Assembly (NCBI GenBank): GCA_947629115.1
Contig: CANRCL010000001.1
Span: 1-39,412, forward strand
Direction: 5' to 3'
Length of the DNA stretch: 39,412 nucleotides
From: an uncultured Bacilli bacterium
GTDB taxonomy: Bacteria; Bacillota_I; Bacilli_A; RF39; UBA660
Both the position numbers and the translations under genes were made by a program. The notes under the pieces are model-generated. The model did not search any database, was not told the DNA's origin, and worked only from the letters and a program-made list of their open reading frames with translations. Shown here piece after piece: positions 1-7,514 of this stretch; positions within the stretch are counted from its first letter, which is position 1; every line of letters starts with the position of its first letter.

Positions 1-1245
1 TTTTAATTTTATTTTAGCACCAACATTACTTAATTTATGAATGATATTTTCATACCCCCTTAAAATATAGTCTATATCAGAAATAACTGTTGTACCATTT
101 GCAATTAATCCAGCCATAATTAAGGCGGCTCCTCCTCTTAAGTCAGTAGCATTTATTTGGGTACCTTTTAATGGAGTTTTGCCTTTTATCGTTGCTGTTC
201 GGTCATTAATTTCAACAATAGCCCCCATTTTTTGTAAATGTGGATAATGACCTATTCTATTTTCATAAATAGTTTCCGTAATACTACTTGTACCATCGGC
301 TTGAGTAAGTAAAACACTCATAGGTTGGTTTAAATCTGTTGGAAATCCAGGATAACCTAAAGTTGTAATATTTACTGGTTTTAAATTTTCCGATTTATTC
401 ATTATGGCATAATCTTTACCTAAAGTATAATTTACTCCCATTTCATTAAGTTTTTGAAATAAAGCCTCATTATGATTTGGATTAATTCCGGCAACTTTTA
501 AATTATCTCCCAATAAAGCACCCATTAAAATATAGGTTCCCGATTCAATTCGGTCAGGAATTACTTCTATTTCGGCTCCGTTTAATTTTTTAACTCCATC
601 AATAATAATAGTATCTGTACCAGCGCCACTTATTTTAGCACCCATATTATTTAAGAAATCCATAATATTAACAATTTCAACTTCTTTAGCAGCATTATGA
701 ATTATTGTTCTTCCCTCAGCCATTACAGCAGCATACATAATATTAATTGTGGCTCCGACACTTGCAAAGTCTAAAGTTATCTCTGCACCTTTTAAATGTT
801 CTGCATTTAAAGTATATTTATGTCCTCTTTTTGTCACTTTAGTACCTAAGGCTTTAAAACCTTTTAAATGTAAATCTATTGGTCTAGATCCAATATTACA
901 TCCTCCAGGAAAATATATTTCAACATGTTTAAATTTACTTAAAAGTACTCCCATAAAATAATAAGACGCTCTTAATTTTACACTTAATTCTTGAGTTATT
1001 AAAGTATTTTTTAAATTAGTTGTATCAATTTTAATTGTACTATCTTTTTGATTTATCTCACAATTCAAAAGTTTAACAATATCAAATAAAGCATCACGGT
1101 CAGTTATATTTGGAACATTTTTTATGGTACTTATACCATCTGCTAAAAGTGCTGCTGGAATTAAAGCAACGGCACTATTTTTTGCCCCTCCAATAGTTAT
1201 TGTACCTTTTAATGGATAACCACCCTCAATTATAATTTTTTCCAT
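1..1245 (-). CDS. murA: UDP-N-acetylglucosamine 1-carboxyvinyltransferase MurA (3' end cut by window)
   Basis: Catalyses the first committed step of peptidoglycan synthesis, transfer of enolpyruvate from PEP to UDP-GlcNAc, in the cytoplasm. Reading the minus strand from 1245 gives 415 codons without a stop before the window edge; the family is about 417-430 residues, so only a few C-terminal residues are missing. The start shows the typical GGxPLxGxIxIGGAKNSA pattern, and the catalytic cysteine sits in a GGCNIGSRPIDLHL block, the loop bearing the PEP-binding, fosfomycin-sensitive Cys. A second ATG two codons upstream (1251) lies too close to the AGAAGG ribosome binding site; the ATG at 1245 has about 7 nt spacing and is preferred. 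In B. subtilis a murA paralogue is linked to prfA-prmC-spoIIR and rpoE, as here, which suggests MurAB/MurZ. Which paralogue it is cannot be settled from this window. Confidence 0.95.
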   Translation of the reverse strand, partial: MEKIIIEGGYPLKGTITIGGAKNSAVALIPAALLADGISTIKNVPNITDRDALFDIVKLLNCEINQKDSTIKIDTTNLKNTLITQELSVKLRASYYFMGVLLSKFKHVEIYFPGGCNIGSRPIDLHLKGFKALGTKVTKRGHKYTLNAEHLKGAEITLDFASVGATINIMYAAVMAEGRTIIHNAAKEVEIVNIMDFLNNMGAKISGAGTDTIIIDGVKKLNGAEIEVIPDRIESGTYILMGALLGDNLKVAGINPNHNEALFQKLNEMGVNYTLGKDYAIMNKSENLKPVNITTLGYPGFPTDLNQPMSVLLTQADGTSSITETIYENRIGHYPHLQKMGAIVEINDRTATIKGKTPLKGTQINATDLRGGAALIMAGLIANGTTVISDIDYILRGYENIIHKLSNVGAKIKLK

Positions 1246-1406
1246 TCTCATACCTTCTTTATAAATTTCAAAGATATTTTTAACAAACTACCTTTTACTA
1301 TTATTTATGTTATTTTTGGGTTTTTGTGCCATATAACATATAATTAAACAATAGATTTTTAAATAATTAATTTCTTAAATCAAACCTTGATTTTACCGGT
1401 TTTCTT
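1246..1406 (-). other. Long murA 5' leader with two possible hairpins
   Basis: The predicted leader has two inverted repeats: a 7-bp stem with 3-nt loop at 1377-1393 (AAATCAA / TTGATTT) and an 8-bp stem at 1306-1340 (TATGTTAT / ATAACATA, 19-nt loop). Neither is followed by a clear U-tract. I do not recognise a riboswitch class. The length is unusual for this window, where most genes sit 10-40 nt from their promoter or neighbour. Confidence 0.3.
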
Positions 1407-1412
1407 AAGATA

Positions 1413-1442
1413 ATAATACTTGATTTTATAATAGTTTGTCAA
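1413..1442 (-). promoter_or_regulatory. Sigma-A promoter for murA
   Basis: Perfect -35 TTGACA (1437-1442), 18-nt spacer, -10 TATTAT (1413-1418), reading toward murA. Transcription would begin near 1406, leaving a leader of about 160 nt before the murA start. Confidence 0.65.
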
Positions 1443-1476
1443 CTAATTTCAAGAATGTATGAACTCGTTATTTACA

Positions 1477-1641
1477 CTATGATAATAGTTTTAATCTTAA
1501 ATACTCGATAGGATTAATATAAGGCCCTATAAAATCTTTAGTTAATAGTTTATTTATCATAAAATAAATTAAAATTATTTCTATTATAATTAATATTACA
1601 TTTATTATTATAAAAGTTTTTTTAGTTATATATTTATTCAT
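1477..1641 (-). CDS. Small single-pass membrane protein, 54 aa, function unknown
   Basis: An ATG at 1641 overlaps the end of the upstream three-repeat gene (the ATG lies just before that gene's TAA), an arrangement typical of translational coupling. The frame runs 54 codons to a TAG. Residues 1-8 are basic (MNKYITKK), residues 10-28 are a continuous Ile/Leu/Val/Phe-rich segment, and the remaining 25 are polar with a KDFIGPYINP stretch, so the protein would be anchored by one helix with a short tail. No ribosome binding site of the AGGTGA type used by its neighbours is visible, only a weak TAGAT. AT-rich DNA easily produces such hydrophobic frames, so this is a plausible rather than certain gene. 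I do not recognise a family. Confidence 0.4.
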   Translation of the reverse strand: MNKYITKKTFIIINVILIIIEIILIYFMINKLLTKDFIGPYINPIEYLRLKLLS

Positions 1642-2575
1642 TTTTATCTAAATAGAATTCACAAGTTGCTATTTCACTTACATTGGCATTAATATAGCCA
1701 TCTTTATAAGTTATATCTGTTTCTATCCTTTCATTATTAGAATTTTTACAATTACTCCTTTCGGAATTTATTGAATAATTAACATTTGCTGGAATACTAA
1801 ATCTTTCAATATATTTATTGGAATTAACATCTTCTTCAATAAATAATCTTGCTGTTATATCCGATGTATCTTTAGTAAAGTAAATACTACAATTATCTTT
1901 TTTATTAGTTTTTAAGACAACTTTATGTAATTCACTATTATATTCTAGTTCATTATTGTTATCACATTCATAATGGCTATAAGTATATCCATAGGCTGGA
2001 ATTACTTCTCCTAAAACATAATTACCACTTTTAATATCATCTTCTAACATAATATTTATATTAATATCTGATTCACTAATTAAATCAAAATATGCCGAAC
2101 ATATATCTTTTTCGGTTAAAGTTGAAGAAAAGTTTTTTAAATCATTACTGAAATTTAATATTGAATTATTTTGACATTTATAACCACTAAAAGAATAACC
2201 AAAAGTAGGTATATCACTAACTAAATGATATTCATTATCATCTCCAGCATTTTCTAAAAATATTTTTAAAACATAATCATAGTTATTTTTAGATATATCA
2301 CCAACTAGTGCGTGAATTAAACTTATTGAGTCTGTATCTCGGTAATAAGCAGAGGAAGCAAAAATATTTAATATAAGTATTAAAACAAAAGCACTTGTAA
2401 TAGAAATAGTTAGATATTTTTTTCGCTTTTCTCGTTCTTTAAAATTATTTTTAATATTATGATAATAGCCTTTTGAAACATTTATGTAATGCTTAATTTT
2501 ACCTTTTACATATTTGAAATATTTTTTAATATCAGTAGTATACTCTTTTATAATTTCTTCAATTTTATTTTTCAT
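1634..2575 (-). CDS. Membrane-anchored extracellular protein with three tandem ~65-residue repeats
   Basis: A 313-residue protein with a lysine-rich cytoplasmic N-terminus (1-53), one transmembrane helix (about 54-74, ITSAFVLILILNIFASSAYY) and an outside region made of three diverged repeats at about 103-164, 172-234 and 242-309. Each repeat begins with a [I/L]-F/M-[L/I]-E-[N/D/E] strand, has a central IPxxGYxxSxYxC-like segment and ends in C-[S/E]-x-Y/F-[F/L]. Each carries two cysteines (134/159, 204/229, 276/305), presumably one disulfide per repeat. I do not recognise a named domain; the repeat length suggests a small beta fold. The gene follows mntP by 50 nt on the same strand and is probably cotranscribed with spoIIR-mntP. 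The topology (anchor plus outside repeats) suggests a surface or envelope role; nothing more specific can be supported. Confidence 0.75.
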   Translation of the reverse strand: MKNKIEEIIKEYTTDIKKYFKYVKGKIKHYINVSKGYYHNIKNNFKEREKRKKYLTISITSAFVLILILNIFASSAYYRDTDSISLIHALVGDISKNNYDYVLKIFLENAGDDNEYHLVSDIPTFGYSFSGYKCQNNSILNFSNDLKNFSSTLTEKDICSAYFDLISESDININIMLEDDIKSGNYVLGEVIPAYGYTYSHYECDNNNELEYNSELHKVVLKTNKKDNCSIYFTKDTSDITARLFIEEDVNSNKYIERFSIPANVNYSINSERSNCKNSNNERIETDITYKDGYINANVSEIATCEFYLDKNE

Positions 2576-2625
2576 AATATCACTTATTTATATAATGAAA
2601 AATTTTTTTAATTTTTATACATTAA

Positions 2626-3162
2626 TCATTTAAAAATATGAATTGTTCCTAGTACTAATAGCAAAATTATTCCTAAAATGTTACCATATATGCCTAGTTT
2701 TTCATGAGAATATTTGCCAATTAAAAGACCTAAAAAGGTAAATGAGGCAGCACATAAACTAAAAATTAACCCAGATAAAATTACATCACTTGTTATGGCT
2801 TTTAAACCAAGTCCGGTTGAAAAACTATCTAAACTTACTGATATCGAAACTAAAAACATATTAAAAAAATTAAGTTCAAAAAACTTATCATCCTTTTTTA
2901 TAAGTTCAATTATCATTTCAATTCCAATAAATAATAAAATTATACCTAATAAAAAGTTAACATTAATATTTAAAAAATTAATTATTTTATTTCCTAAAAA
3001 AGAACCAAATAAAGGCATAAAAAAATGCATTATACCGACTATGGTACAAAGAAATAAGATTTTGTTTTTACTTATATTAAATGTTCCTATACTAAGGCAA
3101 ACAGAAAATGTGTCCATTGATAATGAAATTCCAATTAGAAATAACGATATTAATATAGACAC
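2626..3162 (-). CDS. mntP: MntP/YtaF-family membrane protein, probable Mn2+ exporter
   Basis: A polytopic protein of 178 residues, about six membrane helices in two homologous halves. Each half carries the family's acidic motif: SLSMDTFSVCLSIG near the N-terminus and SVSLDSFSTGLGL in the middle, the paired D-[A/S/T]-F membrane aspartates characteristic of MntP. The HFFMPLFGSFLG segment between them also matches MntP better than the related sporulation protein YtaF. MntP members export manganese across the cell membrane. I place the start at the GTG at 3162, which has an AGGTGAT site 4 nt upstream; the frame extends three codons further to a GTG that is itself part of that site. It ends in TGA, the only TGA stop I found among the window's genes. 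The order spoIIR-mntP resembles the spoIIR...ywlD neighbourhood of B. subtilis. Confidence 0.85.
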   Translation of the reverse strand: MSILISLFLIGISLSMDTFSVCLSIGTFNISKNKILFLCTIVGIMHFFMPLFGSFLGNKIINFLNINVNFLLGIILLFIGIEMIIELIKKDDKFFELNFFNMFLVSISVSLDSFSTGLGLKAITSDVILSGLIFSLCAASFTFLGLLIGKYSHEKLGIYGNILGIILLLVLGTIHIFK

Positions 3163-3190
3163 ATTTATCACCTAATTAAATATATTTTTA

Positions 3191-3694
3191 TTATTTAAAT
3201 TTATTAATCAATTTAGATACATATAATTCGTATTCAGCATTATCTAAATTATTTTGTTCATCTAAAAGACATAAAGGAGGAAATAAAACACACCACCAAT
3301 TATGACCTTTACCCTCACCTAATGTAATTACTAAACTTTCATAATTTCCTGCATTATAATTAATTCCTTTATATGTTTTTTGAGGAAAATAATTGTTACC
3401 AAAATTTACATCATATTTAACATCATATTTATCTAAAACATAATTTATTTTATCTAAATTATTATTTATAAGATTTCTTGCTTCTTCAATATTCTTTACA
3501 TCATTAATTATTGAATATACTTCTTTTTCAACATCATCTTTTATTTTTAATTTTAATTCTTGGTCAATTTTTTCATCACTATTAGCAATAACTCTAAATC
3601 TTATAGCATCATTTGGAATTAATATGTTTTCTTTTTCATTAATTCCCACTAATACAATTAATAATACAAATAAAATAACTATTATATTTTTCAT
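3191..3694 (-). CDS. spoIIR: Stage II sporulation protein R (SpoIIR)-like secreted signal
   Basis: In B. subtilis SpoIIR is exported from the forespore and triggers SpoIIGA to process pro-sigma-E in the mother cell. This 167-residue protein has an N-terminal hydrophobic signal/anchor (4-17), the family segment IRFRVIANSDEKIDQELKLK near 31-50, and the hallmark GKGHNWWCVLFPPLCLLD at 129-145, including both cysteines. It is somewhat shorter than the roughly 200-220 residues usual for the family. The start ATG at 3694 is set by AGGTGA; an ATG four bases upstream is in another frame. It sits between the secreted protein at 3748 and mntP, close to prmC-prfA as in Bacillus and Clostridium. No other sporulation-specific gene is visible here, so whether the organism sporulates is open. 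Confidence 0.9.
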   Translation of the reverse strand: MKNIIVILFVLLIVLVGINEKENILIPNDAIRFRVIANSDEKIDQELKLKIKDDVEKEVYSIINDVKNIEEARNLINNNLDKINYVLDKYDVKYDVNFGNNYFPQKTYKGINYNAGNYESLVITLGEGKGHNWWCVLFPPLCLLDEQNNLDNAEYELYVSKLINKFK

Positions 3695-3747
3695 TCATTT
3701 CACCTATATAGATAATGGTAAAAATATAATAGTTTTATTCAATAATG

Positions 3748-5337
3748 TTATTTTGTGGCAAGAACTAGACGTGCTCCAAGTACACCAGATATACCACCAG
3801 TAAATCTACCAAAATAAAACTGACCGGCTATACCACCATCAGAGAAAATTCCCTCTCTATAAAACCAAGGAGCATTAGAGTCAACAAAGCTTGAAATGTC
3901 AGTATACCAACTACTATGGTATCTTAATACCCCGGAAGTTTGTCCGACTCCGGCTGTTCCATCGCCATCATAATATTGATAAAATGGTCCCATCTCTCCA
4001 GTAGCATCTCCTAATATTCTCTTTGTATATTTTGATATTGTACTATCTGCTGGATATGTATCTACATAATTTTTATAAGTAGTGGTTAATTCTGTTAACT
4101 CAAAACCACTGTCTCCTACTTGACCTAATATATATGCCATAGTAAATTCGTTTGATCCACCACTCATATCATATACTCCTGTTATGTTTCCTGTTGTACT
4201 TGCTAGATACCCAGCACCGCTATTATAGGCTTGCGTTTTATCACTTTCTTTACTGGTTCCAGTTTCTCCCGGTACTTTTTCTTGATTACTATTCGCTACC
4301 GCTCCATATCCGGTCATAAAATCTGAAGCATTATTAACATTTAAATTACTCCCTATTCCATATATGGAATGTGAAAGATAAGCTACGGCTCCCCATTCTG
4401 TGTTTTTCATCATATGACTTTCAAGTGTTCGATTATAATTATATGAACTTAAGAAAAAATTTTTTACTGTATTGCCTCGCCATGAATTGACATTTGGCTT
4501 TACTATTACTCTTTTACTATTATTTGTATTAATTGCTGCTTTTGCTGTTGTCCAACTTGATGTATCACTTATTGGATTTCCATTATCTGCCGTTTGGTTA
4601 TACCCGATTTCAAATTTGCCTACCCAGATACCATTTAATTTTTTATCCCCTAGATTAAAGGCTGGATGAGTATAATATTCATTTAATTGAGCTTGATTTT
4701 CATTCATTCTAGGATTAACATCTACATTACCAAATTTAATATCAATTATTCTTGGTTTATTAAACGCATTTTGGGGTGAAGTTTCATAATTAGTATCAGT
4801 TAATTTAGTTGTTAATCTAGGAGCACTATTATATTCTTCTGTATTTGCTAAATTCCATATCTTATAACTATATCTTGGTATCCACACAAAATAGCTTTCG
4901 ATGTCTTCTTCTAGAATTATATCTCCAGGTTTATATGTATATTTTTTTTCACCACCATTTTTGGGATTATCTACAAGTAGTACCGCATTTGCCCATTTTT
5001 TAGCATTATAATCATACCATTTGGTTTTTAAATTAGCATAATGCACTGTTCCATCATCATCTAAAGTTATTGGTATTAACTTTTTAGTTGTTCCTTCTAC
5101 ATCTAGTACTGGGTCTGCTCCATTAAGTGTTTTATCTTTCCATACTTCACTTAACAAACCAGATTTTTCATATAACTCGTCAATAGCATCTTGAACATTA
5201 TCATATTTTCCACCACTAGTTGTTTTATCATATGATACATCTTTACTTTTGATTATTGTTGTGGCGGCATACACACTTGTTCCGGATATTAATGCGCCAA
5301 TTATTAACCCTATAATTAACTTGCTATTATTCTTCAC
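3748..5337 (-). CDS. Secreted protein with C-terminal FGE/SUMF1-like region
   Basis: A 529-residue protein. Residues 6-25 form a signal peptide or anchor (LIIGLIIGALISGTSVYAA). Next comes YDNVQDAIDELYEK (45-58), a short helical element I associate with surface proteins of gut Bacilli. The C-terminal two thirds resembles the formylglycine-generating-enzyme/sulfatase-modifying (SUMF1) fold: MMKNTEWGAVAYLS, GVYDMSGGSNEFTMAY (compare the family's GlyDMxGNxxEW) and a terminal GARLVLA. Such folds are often reused as binding or surface modules rather than enzymes, and I see no basis to assign the oxidase activity. The start is a GTG with AGGAGTGAT upstream. It has a perfect TTGACA-17-TATAAT promoter whose spacer is an operator-like palindrome, facing the divergent XRE regulator, so it looks tightly controlled. 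Confidence 0.7.
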   Translation of the reverse strand: MKNNSKLIIGLIIGALISGTSVYAATTIIKSKDVSYDKTTSGGKYDNVQDAIDELYEKSGLLSEVWKDKTLNGADPVLDVEGTTKKLIPITLDDDGTVHYANLKTKWYDYNAKKWANAVLLVDNPKNGGEKKYTYKPGDIILEEDIESYFVWIPRYSYKIWNLANTEEYNSAPRLTTKLTDTNYETSPQNAFNKPRIIDIKFGNVDVNPRMNENQAQLNEYYTHPAFNLGDKKLNGIWVGKFEIGYNQTADNGNPISDTSSWTTAKAAINTNNSKRVIVKPNVNSWRGNTVKNFFLSSYNYNRTLESHMMKNTEWGAVAYLSHSIYGIGSNLNVNNASDFMTGYGAVANSNQEKVPGETGTSKESDKTQAYNSGAGYLASTTGNITGVYDMSGGSNEFTMAYILGQVGDSGFELTELTTTYKNYVDTYPADSTISKYTKRILGDATGEMGPFYQYYDGDGTAGVGQTSGVLRYHSSWYTDISSFVDSNAPWFYREGIFSDGGIAGQFYFGRFTGGISGVLGARLVLATK

Positions 5338-5351
5338 TTTATCACTCCTAT

Positions 5352-5403
5352 ATCGTAATATATTATGATTTTCAACTTTATTATAATCGTAAAATGATAC
5401 GAT
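5352..5403. promoter_or_regulatory. Two operator-like ATCGTA palindromes in the divergent promoter region
   Basis: 5386-5403 is ATCGTA-N6-TACGAT, a perfect 18-bp inverted repeat exactly filling the spacer of the minus-strand promoter. 5352-5369 is a near copy, ATCGTAATA/TATTATGAT with one mismatch. Their centres are 34 bp apart, about three helical turns, so two repressor dimers could bind on the same face. The adjacent XRE protein is the obvious candidate. Confidence 0.6.
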
Positions 5404-5408
5404 GTCAA
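5380..5408 (-). promoter_or_regulatory. Consensus promoter of the secreted FGE-like gene
   Basis: Perfect -35 TTGACA (5403-5408), 17-nt spacer, perfect -10 TATAAT (5380-5385). On the opposite strand a TATAAT at 5382-5387 could serve the divergent regulator gene, so the two -10 elements overlap and the promoters would compete. Confidence 0.75.
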
Positions 5409-5420
5409 TGAGGTGAATAA

Positions 5421-5633
5421 ATGAAAATTAATACAAAAAATTATAAAACTAATGAAATTTTTAAATTTATAAGACAAGGATTAAATTTAACACAAGATGA
5501 ACTTGCAAAGGGAATAAATGTTAGTAAAAGTTCTATTGAAAAATATGAATATGGCACAGTTAATTATACATTTGAAACTTTAGTTAAAATTGCTAAAGTA
5601 TATGATTTAGACATTATCATTCAAAAAAAATAA
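5421..5633 (+). CDS. XRE-family transcriptional regulator, single HTH domain
   Basis: A 70-residue protein that is little more than one Cro/C1-type helix-turn-helix. Helices are recognisable at 11-21 (NEIFKFIRQGLN), 24-31 (TQDELAKG) and the recognition helix at 35-44 (SKSSIEKYEY), followed by TVNYTFETLVKIAKVYDLDI, the classical closing helices. AGGTGAA lies 3 nt before the ATG. It is divergent from the secreted FGE-like gene, and two ATCGTA-type palindromes lie between them, so it probably represses that gene and possibly itself. It is one of the few genes here transcribed against the replication direction. A convergent terminator separates it from prmC. Confidence 0.85.
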   Translation: MKINTKNYKTNEIFKFIRQGLNLTQDELAKGINVSKSSIEKYEYGTVNYTFETLVKIAKVYDLDIIIQKK

Positions 5634-5660
5634 GACTTTTAAATTTGTCTTATATTTTTT
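5624..5660. terminator. Bidirectional Rho-independent terminator between XRE gene and prmC
   Basis: Inverted repeat ATAAGAC (5630-5636) / GTCTTAT (5647-5653) flanked by an A-run on the left and a T-run on the right, so it can act for both convergent genes. It includes both stop codons. Confidence 0.65.
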
Positions 5661-6369
5661 TATTACTTATAAAAAAGTATCTTTCATAACCATTATAATC
5701 GTATTCTAATTTATAATAAGAATTTAGCAAATATTTTTTGACTAACTTAATAATTTCTGAACTTTCTTTATCGCCAATTTCAAAGGCTATTAAATAATCT
5801 GTATTTAGATTATTATTTATTTTTTCTAAAATAACTTTATAAAAGTAAATTCCCTTATCTTTAGCAAAAATAGCATTTGTTGGTTCATATTTAATTTTTT
5901 CATCTATTTCGCTATTCATTGGTACATAAGGGGGATTACTTATAATTAAATCATACTTTTTTGAAGATTTAAAATTATGAATATCAAGATTTATAAAATT
6001 TATATTTACATTATTTAATTTAGCATTTTCTTTGGCTGTTTTAATGGCTTCATTACTAATATCTATTGCATCAATTTGACTATCTAAGCTTTTTTTCAAA
6101 GCAATACTTATGCATCCACTTCCAGTACCAATTTCTAATGCATTTATACATTTTATATTTAAAGTATTTAGATAATTAATTGTTTTCTCCACTAAATATT
6201 CTGTTTCAAAACGTGGTATTAAAACATTTTCATTAACATTAATAGTTAAGCCACAAAAATCAACATTACCTATTATATATTGAACTGGATAACCTTTTTT
6301 TAATTTTTTTAATGCTTTTGCTTGAAGTTCTTGTGGTACATACTTATTTATTAATTCTATATCAGTCAT
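5650..6369 (-). CDS. prmC: Release factor glutamine methyltransferase PrmC
   Basis: Methylates the glutamine of the GGQ motif in peptide-chain release factors using S-adenosylmethionine. The 239-residue protein has the SAM-binding segment ALEIGTGSGCISIAL (about 77-91), the acidic IDAIDIS strand end and the catalytic NPPY motif at 145-148 (LIISNPPYVP). At 239 residues it is shorter than the usual ~280, with the N-terminal helical domain reduced; the core QYIIG...IPRFETEYLV linker is present. The ATG overlaps the last base of the prfA stop (TAATG), so it is translationally coupled to its own substrate, the usual arrangement. Confidence 0.95.
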   Translation of the reverse strand: MTDIELINKYVPQELQAKALKKLKKGYPVQYIIGNVDFCGLTINVNENVLIPRFETEYLVEKTINYLNTLNIKCINALEIGTGSGCISIALKKSLDSQIDAIDISNEAIKTAKENAKLNNVNINFINLDIHNFKSSKKYDLIISNPPYVPMNSEIDEKIKYEPTNAIFAKDKGIYFYKVILEKINNNLNTDYLIAFEIGDKESSEIIKLVKKYLLNSYYKLEYDYNGYERYFFISNKKI

Positions 6370-7436
6370 TAAGCCTCAAAGTTTTCGCCAGCCAATTTCA
6401 AACGCATATCTTCAGTAATTAATGCCTCAATAATTGGTTCTAAATGGCCATCCATAACTCTATCTAATTCCATTATTGAAAAGTTTATACGATGGTCAGT
6501 CACTCTATTTTGAGGATAATTATATGTTCTTATCTTTTCAGACCTATCTCCGGTACCTATTTTACTTTTTCTTTCTGCCCCAAGTTCAGACTCTTGTTTT
6601 TGTTTCATTTCATCGTGTAATTTTATTTTTAATAATCTTAAAGCATTTTCTTTATTTTGTAATTGACTTCTTTCAGTTTGACAGCCAACGACAACACCAG
6701 TAGGAATATGGGTAATACGAACTGCTGAATTAGCCGTATTAACTGATTGACCACCAGCCCCACTAGAATGAAATACATCAATTTTTAAATCACTTTCTTT
6801 AATTTCAATATCGACATCTTCAACTTCCGGCATAACTAAAACCGTAGCAGTTGATGTATGAACTCGACCTTGAGTTTCTGTTGTTGGAACTCTTTGTACT
6901 CGATGAGAACCACTTTCATATTTTAATTTAGAATAAACATTATTTCCCTTAATCATACATTCAATTTGAGAAAAACCACCACTAGAACCCTCAATTGAAT
7001 TTAATACTTCTATTTTCCAACCATTTTCTTCGGCATAGTATGAATACATTCTAAATAAATCACCAGCAAAGATATTGGCTTCATCTCCACCAGCAGCCCC
7101 TCTAATTTCCATAATAACATTTTTGCCATCATTTTCATCTTTAGGAACTAATAATACTTCTAATTCACTTTTCAAATTAGTTAATTTTTGATTTAAATTT
7201 TCAAATTCTGCTTCAGCAATTTCTTTAAATTCTGGGTCATCTAATAAAGATTTTGCTTCTTCTAAAGCCTTATTGGTATCTTTATATTCATTATATTTAT
7301 TAACTACTTCTTCTAAATCACTTTGTTCTTTAGATAATTCTTTTAACTTGGAATAATCATTTAATACTTCTGGTTTTGTAAGTTCAAGTTTTAATTCTTC
7401 ATATTTCTTAACAATGTTCTCTAATCTTTCAAACAT
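6369..7436 (-). CDS. prfA: Peptide chain release factor 1
   Basis: RF1 reads UAA and UAG in the ribosomal A site and triggers peptide release. The 355-residue protein has the N-terminal helical domain (FERLENIVKKYEEL), the domain-2 segment RGAAGGDEANIFAGDLFRMY, the HRVQRVPTTETQGRVHTS region holding the codon-recognition loop, and GAGGQ with the catalytic GGQ at residues 228-230. I place the start at the ATG at 7436: GGGTGAT lies 4 nt upstream, and the protein then begins MFERLEN like other RF1s; a frame extension of six codons upstream runs through that site. It is coupled to prmC. UAG and UAA make up nearly all stops in this window, which fits reliance on RF1. Confidence 0.97.
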   Translation of the reverse strand: MFERLENIVKKYEELKLELTKPEVLNDYSKLKELSKEQSDLEEVVNKYNEYKDTNKALEEAKSLLDDPEFKEIAEAEFENLNQKLTNLKSELEVLLVPKDENDGKNVIMEIRGAAGGDEANIFAGDLFRMYSYYAEENGWKIEVLNSIEGSSGGFSQIECMIKGNNVYSKLKYESGSHRVQRVPTTETQGRVHTSTATVLVMPEVEDVDIEIKESDLKIDVFHSSGAGGQSVNTANSAVRITHIPTGVVVGCQTERSQLQNKENALRLLKIKLHDEMKQKQESELGAERKSKIGTGDRSEKIRTYNYPQNRVTDHRINFSIMELDRVMDGHLEPIIEALITEDMRLKLAGENFEA

Positions 7437-7472
7437 ATTTATCACCCATTTCATTTCGATTATATCATTTTA

Positions 7473-7508
7473 AATAAAAGTCTTCAACTGATGTTAATAC
7501 TTGAAACA
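7473..7508 (-). terminator. Possible weak terminator after the CDF gene
   Basis: Imperfect stem (GTTTCAA with TTGAAGAC, one bulge and one G-U pair, long loop) followed by a TTTTATTT run on the minus strand, just downstream of the CDF transporter and before the prfA ribosome binding site. Confidence 0.3.
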
Positions 7509-7514
7509 TCTCTT

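Noticed and set aside
749..961. Plus-strand open frame opposite murA
   Set aside because: Antisense of a conserved coding region containing the murA catalytic loop, with no initiation signal.
1300..1340. Nine-codon frame in the murA leader as a leader peptide
   Set aside because: No ribosome binding site and no run of a regulatory codon; mentioned only as part of the leader.
2626..2628. UGA read as tryptophan
   Set aside because: All recognised proteins are full length under the standard code and tryptophans are encoded by TGG; one UGA stop does not support reassignment.
2714..3175. Plus-strand open frame of 153 codons opposite mntP
   Set aside because: It is the antisense shadow of a gene whose two acidic membrane motifs are unmistakable, with no promoter or ribosome binding site of its own.
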